DNA of 8,761 nt, taken from Candidatus Dormiibacterota bacterium (GTDB lineage: Bacteria; Chloroflexota; Dormibacteria; Aeolococcales; Bog-877). Below the pieces are notes generated by a model. It saw only the letters and a program-made list of their open reading frames with translations, was not told where the DNA came from and searched no databases. The number at the start of each line of letters is the position of its first letter. Positions within the stretch are counted from its first letter, which is position 1. This document shows positions 1-6,531 of this stretch, piece by piece. The DNA lies in contig JASHRA010000031.1 in the NCBI GenBank assembly GCA_030038765.1, forward strand, positions 1-8,761. Direction: 5' to 3'. Position numbers and translations under genes: made by a program.

Positions 1-109
1 CGAAGAGGGTGAGCACCCGGCTCAGCTCCTGGCGGTAGCCGAGCGCCGCCAAGCGCTGGAAATCGGGATCGGCCGCCTGCGCGCCCTCGCTCTCCGCCCT
101 CTGGGCCAC
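1..109 (-). CDS. N-terminus of probable APC-superfamily amino acid permease (partial)
   Basis: The minus strand reads from a GTG codon at 109-107 to the window edge without a stop, giving 36 residues. The stretch DPDFQRLAALGYRQELSRVL followed by TLF is the pre-membrane N-terminal pattern of many APC-superfamily amino acid permeases (an acidic lead, LxxLGYxxEL, then a short RxLTLF entering the first helix). The GTG is preceded by GGAGGG (plus-strand 116-121) with a 6-nt gap, a strong ribosome binding site, and an in-frame stop lies just upstream, which fixes the start. No transmembrane helix is inside the window, so the transport role is inferred from the N-terminal pattern alone and the substrate cannot be said. 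The gene is divergent from the ribosomal cluster and probably unrelated in function. rpoBC, often found upstream of rpsL, is not here. Confidence 0.62.
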   Translation of the reverse strand, partial: MAQRAESEGAQAADPDFQRLAALGYRQELSRVLTLF

Positions 110-115
110 CGCTCA

Positions 116-121
116 CCCTCC
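116..121 (-). promoter_or_regulatory. Shine-Dalgarno site of the divergent permease gene
   Basis: GGAGGG on the minus strand lies 6 nt before the GTG codon at 109-107. It decides the start of the partial permease gene, which has no ATG in this frame. Confidence 0.6.
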
Positions 122-156
122 GCTCCGGGCCCACGCTGGCCGTGGGGCCCTCAGGG

Positions 157-185
157 AATCTAAGCCGGGGCGCGGCGCGGGTCTA
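157..185 (-). promoter_or_regulatory. Candidate promoter for the divergent permease gene
   Basis: On the minus strand, TAGACC (185-180; 4 of 6 matches to TTGACA) is followed after 17 nt by TAGATT (162-157; 4 of 6 matches to TATAAT, keeping the key TA...T). Transcription would start near 150, leaving a leader of about 40 nt before the GTG. The spacing is ideal but both boxes are imperfect, so this is tentative. Confidence 0.33.
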
Positions 186-209
186 GGTGCGCGGGACCCA
201 AGCTTCTGC

Positions 210-230
210 TCCGCGGCTGTGCCCCGCGGA
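210..230. repeat. Perfect 7-bp inverted repeat (possible operator or hairpin)
   Basis: TCCGCGG (210-216) and CCGCGGA (224-230) are exact reverse complements separated by 7 nt. The element lies between the two divergent promoters, upstream of both -35 boxes. No T-run follows on either strand, so it does not look like an intrinsic terminator. It could be a regulator's binding site. CCGCGG is self-complementary and such words are common in GC-rich DNA, so chance is possible. Confidence 0.4.
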
Positions 231-233
231 CAA

Positions 234-282
234 GGGAGGGACCGTCGCGGGGCCCCGGGGCGGGTCATCAGCGGGGTCGGGG
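234..282 (+). other. Cluster of G-tracts with G-quadruplex potential
   Basis: Seven runs of three or four G occur on the plus strand at 234-236, 238-240, 249-252, 257-260, 262-264, 273-276 and 279-282. The last four are separated by 1, 8 and 2 nt, close to a G-quadruplex pattern with one long loop. GGGGCGG also occurs twice, at 257 and 279, exactly 22 bp apart. The cluster ends 18 nt before the rpsL -35 box. Function is not shown. Confidence 0.3.
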
Positions 283-300
283 CGGCCAGCCCGGCTGAGT

Positions 301-329
301 TTGACAGCCCCCAATTCGGGCTATAGACT
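301..329 (+). promoter_or_regulatory. Sigma70-type promoter of the str-S10 cluster
   Basis: A perfect TTGACA (-35, 301-306) is followed after 17 nt by TAGACT (-10, 324-329; 4 of 6 matches, keeping the first TA and last T). An overlapping TATAGA at 322 is a second -10 choice with a 15-nt spacer. Transcription would start near 335-337, giving a leader of about 80 nt before rpsL. The spacer holds an imperfect dyad, AGCCC (306-310) with GGGCT (318-322), which a repressor might use. No other comparable promoter was found in the cluster, so this one probably drives all twelve genes. Confidence 0.62.
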
Positions 330-337
330 AACCAGTC

Positions 338-355
338 GCGCCTCCGGTGGAGCGC
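338..355 (+). other. Small hairpin near the start of the rpsL 5' leader
   Basis: GCG (338-340) pairs with CGC (353-355) and CTCC (342-345) pairs with GGAG (349-352), leaving C341 bulged and a 3-nt loop. This 7-bp stem would be at the very 5' end of the predicted mRNA, where it might stabilise the transcript. It is too short to claim as a protein-binding regulatory element. Confidence 0.3.
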
Positions 356-401
356 TGAACCGTCCGTGCTTGGTCGTCGCCCCGGAGCGGCCATTGTTCT
401 C

Positions 402-406
402 TAAGG
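402..406 (+). promoter_or_regulatory. Shine-Dalgarno-like site of rpsL
   Basis: TAAGG ends 11 nt before the TTG codon at 418. It is partial and rather distant, but it supports the TTG at 418 over the in-frame TTG at 394, which lies upstream of it. Confidence 0.45.
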
Positions 407-417
407 TCCTGTTCAAC

Positions 418-804
418 TTGCCCACCATTCAGCAGCTGGTCCGGAAGGGTCGCCAGCGGGTCGTCAAGAAGACCAAGTCGCCGGCGCTCAAGGGGTCCCC
501 CCAGAGGCGCGGCGTCTGCGTGCGCGTCTTCACCACCACGCCCAAGAAGCCGAACTCGGCGCTGCGCAAGGTGGCCCGCGTCCGCCTCACCTCCAAGGTC
601 GAGGTGACCGCCTACATCCCGGGCATCGGGCACAACCTCCAGGAGCACTCCGTGGTCCTGGTCCGGGGCGGTCGGGTCAAGGACCTGCCCGGAGTCCGCT
701 ACCACATCGTGAGGGGAGCCCTGGACACGGCCGGCACCAAGGCCCGCAAGCAGGGCCGGAGCAAGTACGGGGCCAAGCTAGAGAAGCCGGGTCGGGGAGC
801 CTGA
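418..804 (+). CDS. rpsL: 30S ribosomal protein S12
   Basis: S12 sits at the decoding centre of the 30S subunit and helps monitor codon-anticodon pairing. The 128-residue product starts at PTIQQLVRKGR, the family's usual beginning, so I take TTG at 418 as the start although the frame is open to 187. Motifs are intact: TTTPKKPNSALRK (39-51) with Lys43, and GGRVKDLPGVRYH with Lys88, Asp89 and Pro91. Lys43 and Lys88 are the classical streptomycin-resistance positions, and both are wild-type here. Asp89 is the residue that RimO methylthiolates in E. coli. The C-terminus (GRSKYGAKLEKPGRGA) is slightly longer than in E. coli. It is the first gene of the cluster and is followed after 1 nt by rpsG. 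Confidence 0.97.
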   Translation: MPTIQQLVRKGRQRVVKKTKSPALKGSPQRRGVCVRVFTTTPKKPNSALRKVARVRLTSKVEVTAYIPGIGHNLQEHSVVLVRGGRVKDLPGVRYHIVRGALDTAGTKARKQGRSKYGAKLEKPGRGA

Positions 805-805
805 C

Positions 806-1276
806 GTGCCCCGTCGCCAGAGGGTCTCCCGCCGCGTCATCGTCCCCGATCCCCAGTTCCACAGCGACGGACTGGCCAAGTTCATCAACTGCGTGATGCT
901 GAACGGCAAGCGCTCCACCGCCGAGAGCATCGTCTACGGCGCGCTGGGGCGCATCTCCAAGAGCCAGCGGCGCGAGCCACTGGAGGTCTTCGACCAGGCG
1001 GTGCGCAACGCCACCCCCATCATCGAGGTCAAGCCCAAGCGGGTCGGCGGGGCCACTTACCAGGTTCCGGTCGAGATCCGCCACGACCGCCGCCTGGCTC
1101 TGGCCCGGCGCTGGCTGATCCGCAGCGCCCGCTCCCGCCACGGCCGGAGCATGGCCGACAAGCTCGCCGCCGAGCTGATGGACGCCAGCAACGGCATGGG
1201 CCAGGCGGTCAAGCGCAAGGAAGACACCCACAAGATGGCCGAGTCCAACAAGGCCTTCTCCCACTTCAGGTACTGA
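806..1276 (+). CDS. rpsG: 30S ribosomal protein S7
   Basis: S7 binds the 3' major domain of 16S rRNA, starts assembly of the 30S head, and contacts the E-site tRNA. The product is 156 residues, the usual bacterial length, from MPRRQRVSRR to a typical AESNKAFSHFRY end. The conserved VEVKPKRVGG-like region appears as IIEVKPKRVGGATYQVPVEI near residues 72-91, and KRKEDTHKMAE lies near the C-terminus. The start is GTG, one base after the rpsL stop; GGGGAG at 794-799 inside the end of rpsL gives a good ribosome binding site 6 nt away. In E. coli, S7 represses its operon by binding a long rpsL-rpsG spacer. That spacer is absent here, so such control cannot work at this site. Confidence 0.97.
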   Translation: MPRRQRVSRRVIVPDPQFHSDGLAKFINCVMLNGKRSTAESIVYGALGRISKSQRREPLEVFDQAVRNATPIIEVKPKRVGGATYQVPVEIRHDRRLALARRWLIRSARSRHGRSMADKLAAELMDASNGMGQAVKRKEDTHKMAESNKAFSHFRY

Positions 1277-1278
1277 GG
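1274..1278 (+). promoter_or_regulatory. Shine-Dalgarno site supporting the TTG start of fusA
   Basis: TGAGG overlaps the rpsG stop codon and ends 7 nt before TTG 1286. A weaker AGG at 1296-1298 sits 5 nt before the in-frame GTG at 1304, which is the alternative start. Confidence 0.5.
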
Positions 1279-1285
1279 CCAAGAG

Positions 1286-3403
1286 TTGAGTTCCCAGGCA
1301 ACGGTGACGACGCGCGGGCCCAAGGCGGCGGGGCGCCAGGTCCCGCTGGAGCGGCTGCGCAACATCGGCATCATGGCCCACATCAACGCCGGCAAGACCA
1401 CCACCACGGAGCGGGTGCTCTTCTACACCGGGCGGATCCACAAGATGGGTGAGGTCCACGACGGCGCCGCCACCATGGACTGGATGGTCCAGGAGCGGGA
1501 GCGCGGCATCACCATCACGGCCGCGGCCACCGCCGCCGAGTGGCAGGGCCACCACATCAACATCATCGACACCCCCGGGCACGTCGACTTCACGGTCGAG
1601 GTCGAGCGCAGCCTCCGCGTCCTGGATGGCGCCATCGCCGTCTTCGACGCCGTGAGCGGGGTGGAGCCCCAGTCGGAGACGGTCTGGCGCCAGGCCGACC
1701 GCTACGACGTGCCCCGGATCTGCTTCATCAACAAGATGGACCGCGTCGGTGCCGACTTCCAGGGCTCGGTCGAGTCGATCCGGGAGCGGCTGGGGGCCCG
1801 GGCGGTGCCGGTGCAACTGCCGGTGGGCTCCGAGGACGCCTTCCAGGGCATGGTCGACCTGGTCCGGGAGCGGGTCATCACCTACACCGACGACCTCGGC
1901 ACCTCGGTCACCGAAACCGAGATGCCGGAGGGCATGGAGGAGGCCATCCGGACGGCTCGCCAGGAGCTGGTGGAGGCGGCCGCGGAGTTCGACGACGAAC
2001 TGATGCAGGCCTACCTCGACGACCAGCCCATCGACAGCGAGCGGCTGGCCCAGGCCCTGCGCCGGGGCACGGTGGCGGCCGAGCTCTTCCCCGTCTTCTG
2101 CGGCGCCTCGCTGCGCAACCGGGGCGTCCAGCCCCTCCTGGACGGCGTCGTCGACTACCTGCCGAGCCCCCTGGACCGGCCCCCGGTGAGCGGCACCGAC
2201 CCCCGGACCGGCGAGGCCACGGTCCGTGACCCCGACGATGAGAGCCCGCTCTCAGCGCTGGCCTTCAAGATCATGACCGACCCCTACGTCGGCAAGCTCA
2301 TCTTCTTCCGCGTCTACAGCGGCACGCTGCGCTCCGGCAGCTACGTCTTCAACGCCAGCAAGGGGGAGAAGGAGCGGGTGGGACGCATCCTCAAGATGCA
2401 CGCCAACCGCCGCGAGGAGATCGACCACGTGGTGGCGGGCGACATCGCCGCCGCCATCGGCCTGCGCCACGCCTCCACCGGCGACACGCTGAGTGACGAG
2501 GCCCAGCCCGTGGTGCTGGAGTCGATCACCTTCCCCGAGCCGGTCATCAGCGTCGCCATCGAGCCCAAGACCAAGGCCGACCAGGACAAGCTCGCCCTGG
2601 CGCTGCAGAAGCTGGCCGAGGAGGACCCCACCTTCCACGTCCGCACCGATCCGGAGACGGGCCAGGACCTGATCTCGGGGATGGGAGAGCTCCACCTCGA
2701 GATCTTCGTTGACCGCCTGCTCCGCGAGTTCAAGGTGGACGCCAACGTGGGCAAGCCCCAGGTCGCCTACCGGGAGACCATCCGCAAGGAGGCCCAGGGG
2801 GTGGGGCGCTTCGTGCGCCAGACCGGCGGCCACGGCCAGTACGGGCACGCCGAGCTGGTGGTGGCCCCCTCCGAGGTCGGGCGCGGCTTCGAGTTCGTCA
2901 ACAAGATCGTGGGCGGGATCGTCCCGCGGGAGTTCATCGCCCCCATCGAGAAGGGCTGCATCGACGCCCTCCAGTCCGGGGTCCTGGCCGGCTACCCTGT
3001 GGTCGACGTCCGCGCCACCCTGGTCAACGGCTCCTACCACGAGGTCGACTCCTCGGAGCAGTCCTTCCAGATCGCCGGCGCCATGGCGATGAAGGACGGC
3101 CTGCGCAAGGCGGACCCGGTCCTGCTGGAGCCGATCATGAAGGTCGACGTCACCGTGCCCGAGGCCAACCTCGGCGATATCATCGGGGACCTGACCTCCC
3201 GCCGGGGTCACACCCTGGGCATGGAGAGTCGCCGCGGCATGCAGATCGTGCGCGCCCAGGTCCCGCTGGGAACCATGTTCGGCTACGCCACCGACCTCCG
3301 CAGCATGACCCAGGGCCGGGCCAGCTACGTGATGGAGTTCGACCACTACCAGGAGGTGCCGGCGAGCCTGGCCCAGGAGATCACCGCCAAGCGCAGGAGT
3401 TGA
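1286..3403 (+). CDS. fusA: Elongation factor G (translocation GTPase)
   Basis: EF-G uses GTP to move tRNAs and mRNA through the ribosome and, with RRF, recycles ribosomes. The 705-residue product has all five domains. GTPase motifs: AHINAGKT (31-38), RGITIT (73-78), DTPGHVDF (95-102), NKMD (149-152) and CGAS around 273-275. Domain III has GMGELHLEI; domain IV has RQTGGHGQYGH and the tip loop SYHEVDSSE with His585, which enters the decoding site. The C-terminal region is canonical. Two oddities are in the G domain: the usual AHIDAGK Asp is Asn34 (codon AAC), and the usual G5 GSA reads GAS. The start is uncertain. TTG 1286 has a site at 1274-1278 and gives about 14 residues more than E. coli before RNIGI; GTG 1304 would trim six. 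Position between S7 and EF-Tu marks it as the main EF-G. Confidence 0.97.
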   Translation: MSSQATVTTRGPKAAGRQVPLERLRNIGIMAHINAGKTTTTERVLFYTGRIHKMGEVHDGAATMDWMVQERERGITITAAATAAEWQGHHINIIDTPGHVDFTVEVERSLRVLDGAIAVFDAVSGVEPQSETVWRQADRYDVPRICFINKMDRVGADFQGSVESIRERLGARAVPVQLPVGSEDAFQGMVDLVRERVITYTDDLGTSVTETEMPEGMEEAIRTARQELVEAAAEFDDELMQAYLDDQPIDSERLAQALRRGTVAAELFPVFCGASLRNRGVQPLLDGVVDYLPSPLDRPPVSGTDPRTGEATVRDPDDESPLSALAFKIMTDPYVGKLIFFRVYSGTLRSGSYVFNASKGEKERVGRILKMHANRREEIDHVVAGDIAAAIGLRHASTGDTLSDEAQPVVLESITFPEPVISVAIEPKTKADQDKLALALQKLAEEDPTFHVRTDPETGQDLISGMGELHLEIFVDRLLREFKVDANVGKPQVAYRETIRKEAQGVGRFVRQTGGHGQYGHAELVVAPSEVGRGFEFVNKIVGGIVPREFIAPIEKGCIDALQSGVLAGYPVVDVRATLVNGSYHEVDSSEQSFQIAGAMAMKDGLRKADPVLLEPIMKVDVTVPEANLGDIIGDLTSRRGHTLGMESRRGMQIVRAQVPLGTMFGYATDLRSMTQGRASYVMEFDHYQEVPASLAQEITAKRRS

Positions 3404-3415
3404 GACAGAGAACCT

Positions 3416-3436
3416 CGGGTGCGTTGCCTAGCACCG
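3416..3436 (+). other. Possible hairpin in the fusA-tuf spacer
   Basis: GGTGC (3418-3422) can pair with GCACC (3431-3435) around an 8-nt loop, with one further C-G pair (3416-3436) past a bulge. It fills much of the 48-nt fusA-tuf spacer, just before the tuf ribosome binding site. It has no T-run, so it is not a terminator. It could tune tuf translation or mark an RNA processing site, but a 5-bp stem is weak evidence. Confidence 0.25.
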
Positions 3437-3451
3437 GAAGGGCAGGGAGCA

Positions 3452-4636
<1,185 letters not shown>

Positions 4637-4664
4637 GCAAGAGCCGAGCCCAGCCAGGAGAGAG

Positions 4665-4970
4665 ATGGCACAGCGCATTCGGATCCGGCTCAAGGCCTAC
4701 GACCATCGGGTCCTGGACCAGGCCGCCGCTCGCATCGTCGACACGGCGACCCGCAACCAGGCCACGGTGGTCGGTCCGGTGCCCATGCCCACCGAGATCA
4801 ACAAGTTCACCGTCATCCGCGGGCCCTTCATCGACAAGGACTCGCGGGAGCAGTTCGAGATGCGCACGCACAAGCGGATCGTTGACATCCTCGACCCCAA
4901 CCCCAAGGTGGTCGACGCGCTGATGCACCTCAACCTCCCGAGCGGGGTCAACATCGAGATCAAGCTCTGA
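4665..4970 (+). CDS. rpsJ: 30S ribosomal protein S10 (NusE)
   Basis: S10 is a 30S head protein; in many bacteria it also acts as NusE, pairing with NusB in antitermination and with NusG to couple transcription and translation. The 101-residue product starts at ATG 4665 behind AGGAG (4656-4660), reads AQRIRIRLKAYDHRVLD as expected, and ends LPSGVNIEIKL. An open stretch 75 nt upstream lies inside the tuf end and is not part of the gene. The middle, GPFIDKDSREQFEMRTHKR, resembles Chloroflexota-type S10 more than actinobacterial S10 (which I recall as SPHKYKDSREHFE). In E. coli this gene opens the S10 operon behind a long L4-sensitive leader. Here it follows tuf by 28 nt, so it is probably read through from the str promoter. 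Its stop overlaps the rplC start by one base. Confidence 0.97.
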   Translation: MAQRIRIRLKAYDHRVLDQAAARIVDTATRNQATVVGPVPMPTEINKFTVIRGPFIDKDSREQFEMRTHKRIVDILDPNPKVVDALMHLNLPSGVNIEIKL

Positions 4971-5611
4971 TGCCCCACTCCCTCCTCGCCCGCAAGCTGG
5001 GCATGACCCAGGTCTTCTCCGAGGACGGCCGCTGCTTCGGCGTCACCGTCCTCCAGGCCGGTCCCTGCCCCGTGGTCCAGGTCAAGACCGACGCCAAGGA
5101 CGGCTACAGCGCCGTCCAGATCGGCTTCGAGCCGGCCCGCAAGGGCCTGAACCAGCCCCTGCGCGGTCACTACCGGGCCGCCGACCTGGAGCCGCAGCGC
5201 CACTGCGCCGAGGTCTCGGGCCTGGGTGAGGTGAAGGTGGGCCAGGTCCTCACCGTGGAGGGCTTCCAGACCGGGGGCCACGTGGACATCAGCGGCGTCA
5301 GCAAGGGCAAGGGCTTCGCCGGCCAGCACAAGCGTCACCACTTCGGCCGCGGCCCGGTGACGCACGGCAGCCACAACATCCGCCAGCCCGGGTCGGTGGG
5401 CTCGGTGGACGCCGCCCGGACCTTCCGGGGGCTGCCCATGGCGGGCCACATGGGCGCGGTCCGGCGCACCGTGCAGCGGCTCGAGGTGGTGCGCGTCGAC
5501 CCCGACCGCAACCTGCTCCTGGTCAAGGGGCCGGTGCCCGGGGCCAGGCGGGGCGTGGTGCTGGTGCGCGAGTCCCGGCCCCGGATCCGCAAGACGGGCG
5601 GGGGCCGCTGA
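4970..5611 (+). CDS. rplC: 50S ribosomal protein L3
   Basis: L3 binds 23S rRNA early in 50S assembly and sends a loop toward the peptidyl transferase centre. The 213-residue product shows the family signature: LLARKLGMTQVFSEDG at the start, SKGKGFAG near the middle, then RQPGSVGS, MAGHMG and LEVVRVD. The residue aligning with E. coli Gln150, the PrmB methylation site, is Ser145, so that modification is not expected here; small residues at this place are common outside proteobacteria. The start codon shares one base with the rpsJ stop, and no strong ribosome binding site precedes it, so translation is probably coupled to rpsJ. Its own stop likewise overlaps the rplD start by one base. Confidence 0.97.
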   Translation: MPHSLLARKLGMTQVFSEDGRCFGVTVLQAGPCPVVQVKTDAKDGYSAVQIGFEPARKGLNQPLRGHYRAADLEPQRHCAEVSGLGEVKVGQVLTVEGFQTGGHVDISGVSKGKGFAGQHKRHHFGRGPVTHGSHNIRQPGSVGSVDAARTFRGLPMAGHMGAVRRTVQRLEVVRVDPDRNLLLVKGPVPGARRGVVLVRESRPRIRKTGGGR

Positions 5612-6231
5612 TGCCGAGCGCCACCCGCCGGGACCCGGAGGGCCAGGAGGCGGGCAGCCTGGAGCTGCCCTCCGCTTTCGAGAGCCGGGTCAGCCTGCCC
5701 ACGCTGCACCAGGCGCTGCTGCGTCAGCTCGCCGGGGCCCGGCAGGGGACGCACGACACCAAGACCCGGGCCGAGGTCTCGGGCGGCGGCCGCAAGCCCT
5801 ACCGCCAGAAGGGCACGGGCCGGGCCCGCCAGGGCTCGATCCGGGCTCCCCAGTGGCGCGGCGGCGGCACCGTCTTCGGGCCCACGCCCCGGTCCTACGC
5901 CCAGGGCATGCCCCGCAAGCAGCGGCGCCTGGCGCTTCGCTCGGCGCTGGCCGCCCAGGCCGCCGACGGGCGCATCCAGGTGATCCCGGCACTCGACTAC
6001 GAGGAGCCCAAGACGCGGCGCCTGGCGACGCTCCTGGACCGGGCCGAGGCGGGCCGCCGGGTGCTGCTGGTGCTGGCCGACCACTCCCCCAACGTCGAGC
6101 TCTCGGCCCGCAACATCCCCCAGCTCCGGCTGGTGCTGGCGGCCAACCTCAACGTGCGCGACCTGCTCAGCGCCGAGACCGTCCTGATCACGGAGCCGGC
6201 ACTGGCCCAGGTCCAGGAGCACCTGGGATGA
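5611..6231 (+). CDS. rplD: 50S ribosomal protein L4
   Basis: L4 binds 23S rRNA domain I and its long loop lines the exit tunnel beside L22. The 206-residue product has the standard loop sequence: GTHDTKTRAEVSGGGRKPYR and QKGTGRARQGS, then RAPQWRGGGTVFGP, covering about residues 45-91. The first 14 residues (MPSATRRDPEGQEA) do not match the short beta-strand start usual in L4 (a hydrophobic MxVPVxxxxG), although the following GSLELPSAFE fits. In E. coli, L4 represses the S10 operon through a leader RNA upstream of rpsJ; no such leader exists here. The ATG overlaps the rplC stop by one base, with only a G-run before it, pointing to coupled translation. The end overlaps rplW by 4 nt. Confidence 0.96.
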   Translation: MPSATRRDPEGQEAGSLELPSAFESRVSLPTLHQALLRQLAGARQGTHDTKTRAEVSGGGRKPYRQKGTGRARQGSIRAPQWRGGGTVFGPTPRSYAQGMPRKQRRLALRSALAAQAADGRIQVIPALDYEEPKTRRLATLLDRAEAGRRVLLVLADHSPNVELSARNIPQLRLVLAANLNVRDLLSAETVLITEPALAQVQEHLG

Positions 6232-6530
6232 AGGACCCGGCCCAGATCCTGATCCGGCCCGTGATCAGCGAGAAGTCCTACGCCGGGATGGCGCACCAGC
6301 GCTACGTCTTCCGGGTCGCGCCCACCGCCAACAAGCTGGAGATCCGGGCCGCGGTGGAGGCCGCCTTCAAGGTCAAGGCGGAGTCGGTCAACGTGATCAA
6401 CGTCAAGGGCAAGGTGCGCACCCGCATGCGTCGCGGCGGCCGGGTCGTGGGACGCAGCCGGGACTGGAAGAAGGCGGTCGTGACCCTGCGCGCCGGGGAG
6501 ACCATCGCCAACCTCTTCGAGGGGGTCTGA
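6228..6530 (+). CDS. rplW: 50S ribosomal protein L23
   Basis: L23 sits at the exit of the peptide tunnel and docks trigger factor and the signal recognition particle. The 100-residue product opens with ILIRPVISEKSYAGM, the usual L23 N-terminal signature, followed by YVFRVAPTANKLEIRAAVE, VINVKGKVR and a basic loop (RMRRGGRVVGR) that contacts 23S rRNA. The conserved ending DWKKAVVTLRAGETI is present. The start ATG lies in an ATGA overlap with the rplD stop and has AGGAG (6215-6219) 8 nt upstream inside rplD. The reading frame is open much farther upstream, but that part only shadows rplD. rplB follows after a single base. Confidence 0.96.
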   Translation: MKDPAQILIRPVISEKSYAGMAHQRYVFRVAPTANKLEIRAAVEAAFKVKAESVNVINVKGKVRTRMRRGGRVVGRSRDWKKAVVTLRAGETIANLFEGV

Positions 6531-6531
6531 G

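Larger units (their letters stand above)
110..417. other. Divergent intergenic region between the permease gene and rpsL
   Basis: This 308-nt gap separates two divergent genes and should hold both promoters. Seen in it: a candidate minus-strand promoter (157-185), a perfect 7-bp inverted repeat (210-230), a run of G-tracts (234-282), a good plus-strand sigma70-type promoter (301-329), and a 5' leader of about 80 nt with a small hairpin (338-355) and the rpsL ribosome binding site. Local AT content rises around 297-335, as expected of a promoter in GC-rich DNA. The rpsL frame stays open upstream to 187 and a minus-strand frame is open over 113-394, but neither gives a recognisable protein. Confidence 0.8.

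Noticed and set aside
113..394. Small minus-strand open frame of 93 codons in the intergenic region
   Set aside because: It is Arg/Pro/Ala-rich, has no recognised motif, and covers both candidate promoters; the divergent permease frame has a better start and ribosome binding site.
187..417. N-terminal extension of S12 by 77 residues
   Set aside because: The upstream open frame crosses the predicted promoter and its translation resembles no S12; the family starts at PTIQQLVRKG.
677..1816. Long minus-strand open frame (379 codons) opposite rpsL-rpsG-fusA
   Set aside because: It shadows proven genes in GC-rich DNA; its product is a low-complexity mix rich in Asp, His, Leu, Val and Gly with no recognisable domain.
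2252..3346. Minus-strand open frame (364 codons) opposite fusA
   Set aside because: It lies entirely inside the canonical EF-G gene and has the same low-complexity shadow composition.
3400..3434. Possible internal promoter for tuf (TTGAGA at 3400)
   Set aside because: The -35-like word is good, but nothing resembling a -10 box lies 16 to 18 nt downstream.
3419..3451. Earlier start of tuf at 3419
   Set aside because: The extra 11 residues have no counterpart in EF-Tu, whereas ATG 3452 has purine-rich sites just upstream and gives the normal N-terminus.
5402..5404. Ser145 in L3 in place of E. coli Gln150
   Set aside because: Small residues are common at this position outside bacteria that have PrmB, so it is not unusual.
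5853..6227. Upstream extension of the L23 frame
   Set aside because: It only reads rplD out of frame; L23 begins at ATG 6228 with its own ribosome binding site.
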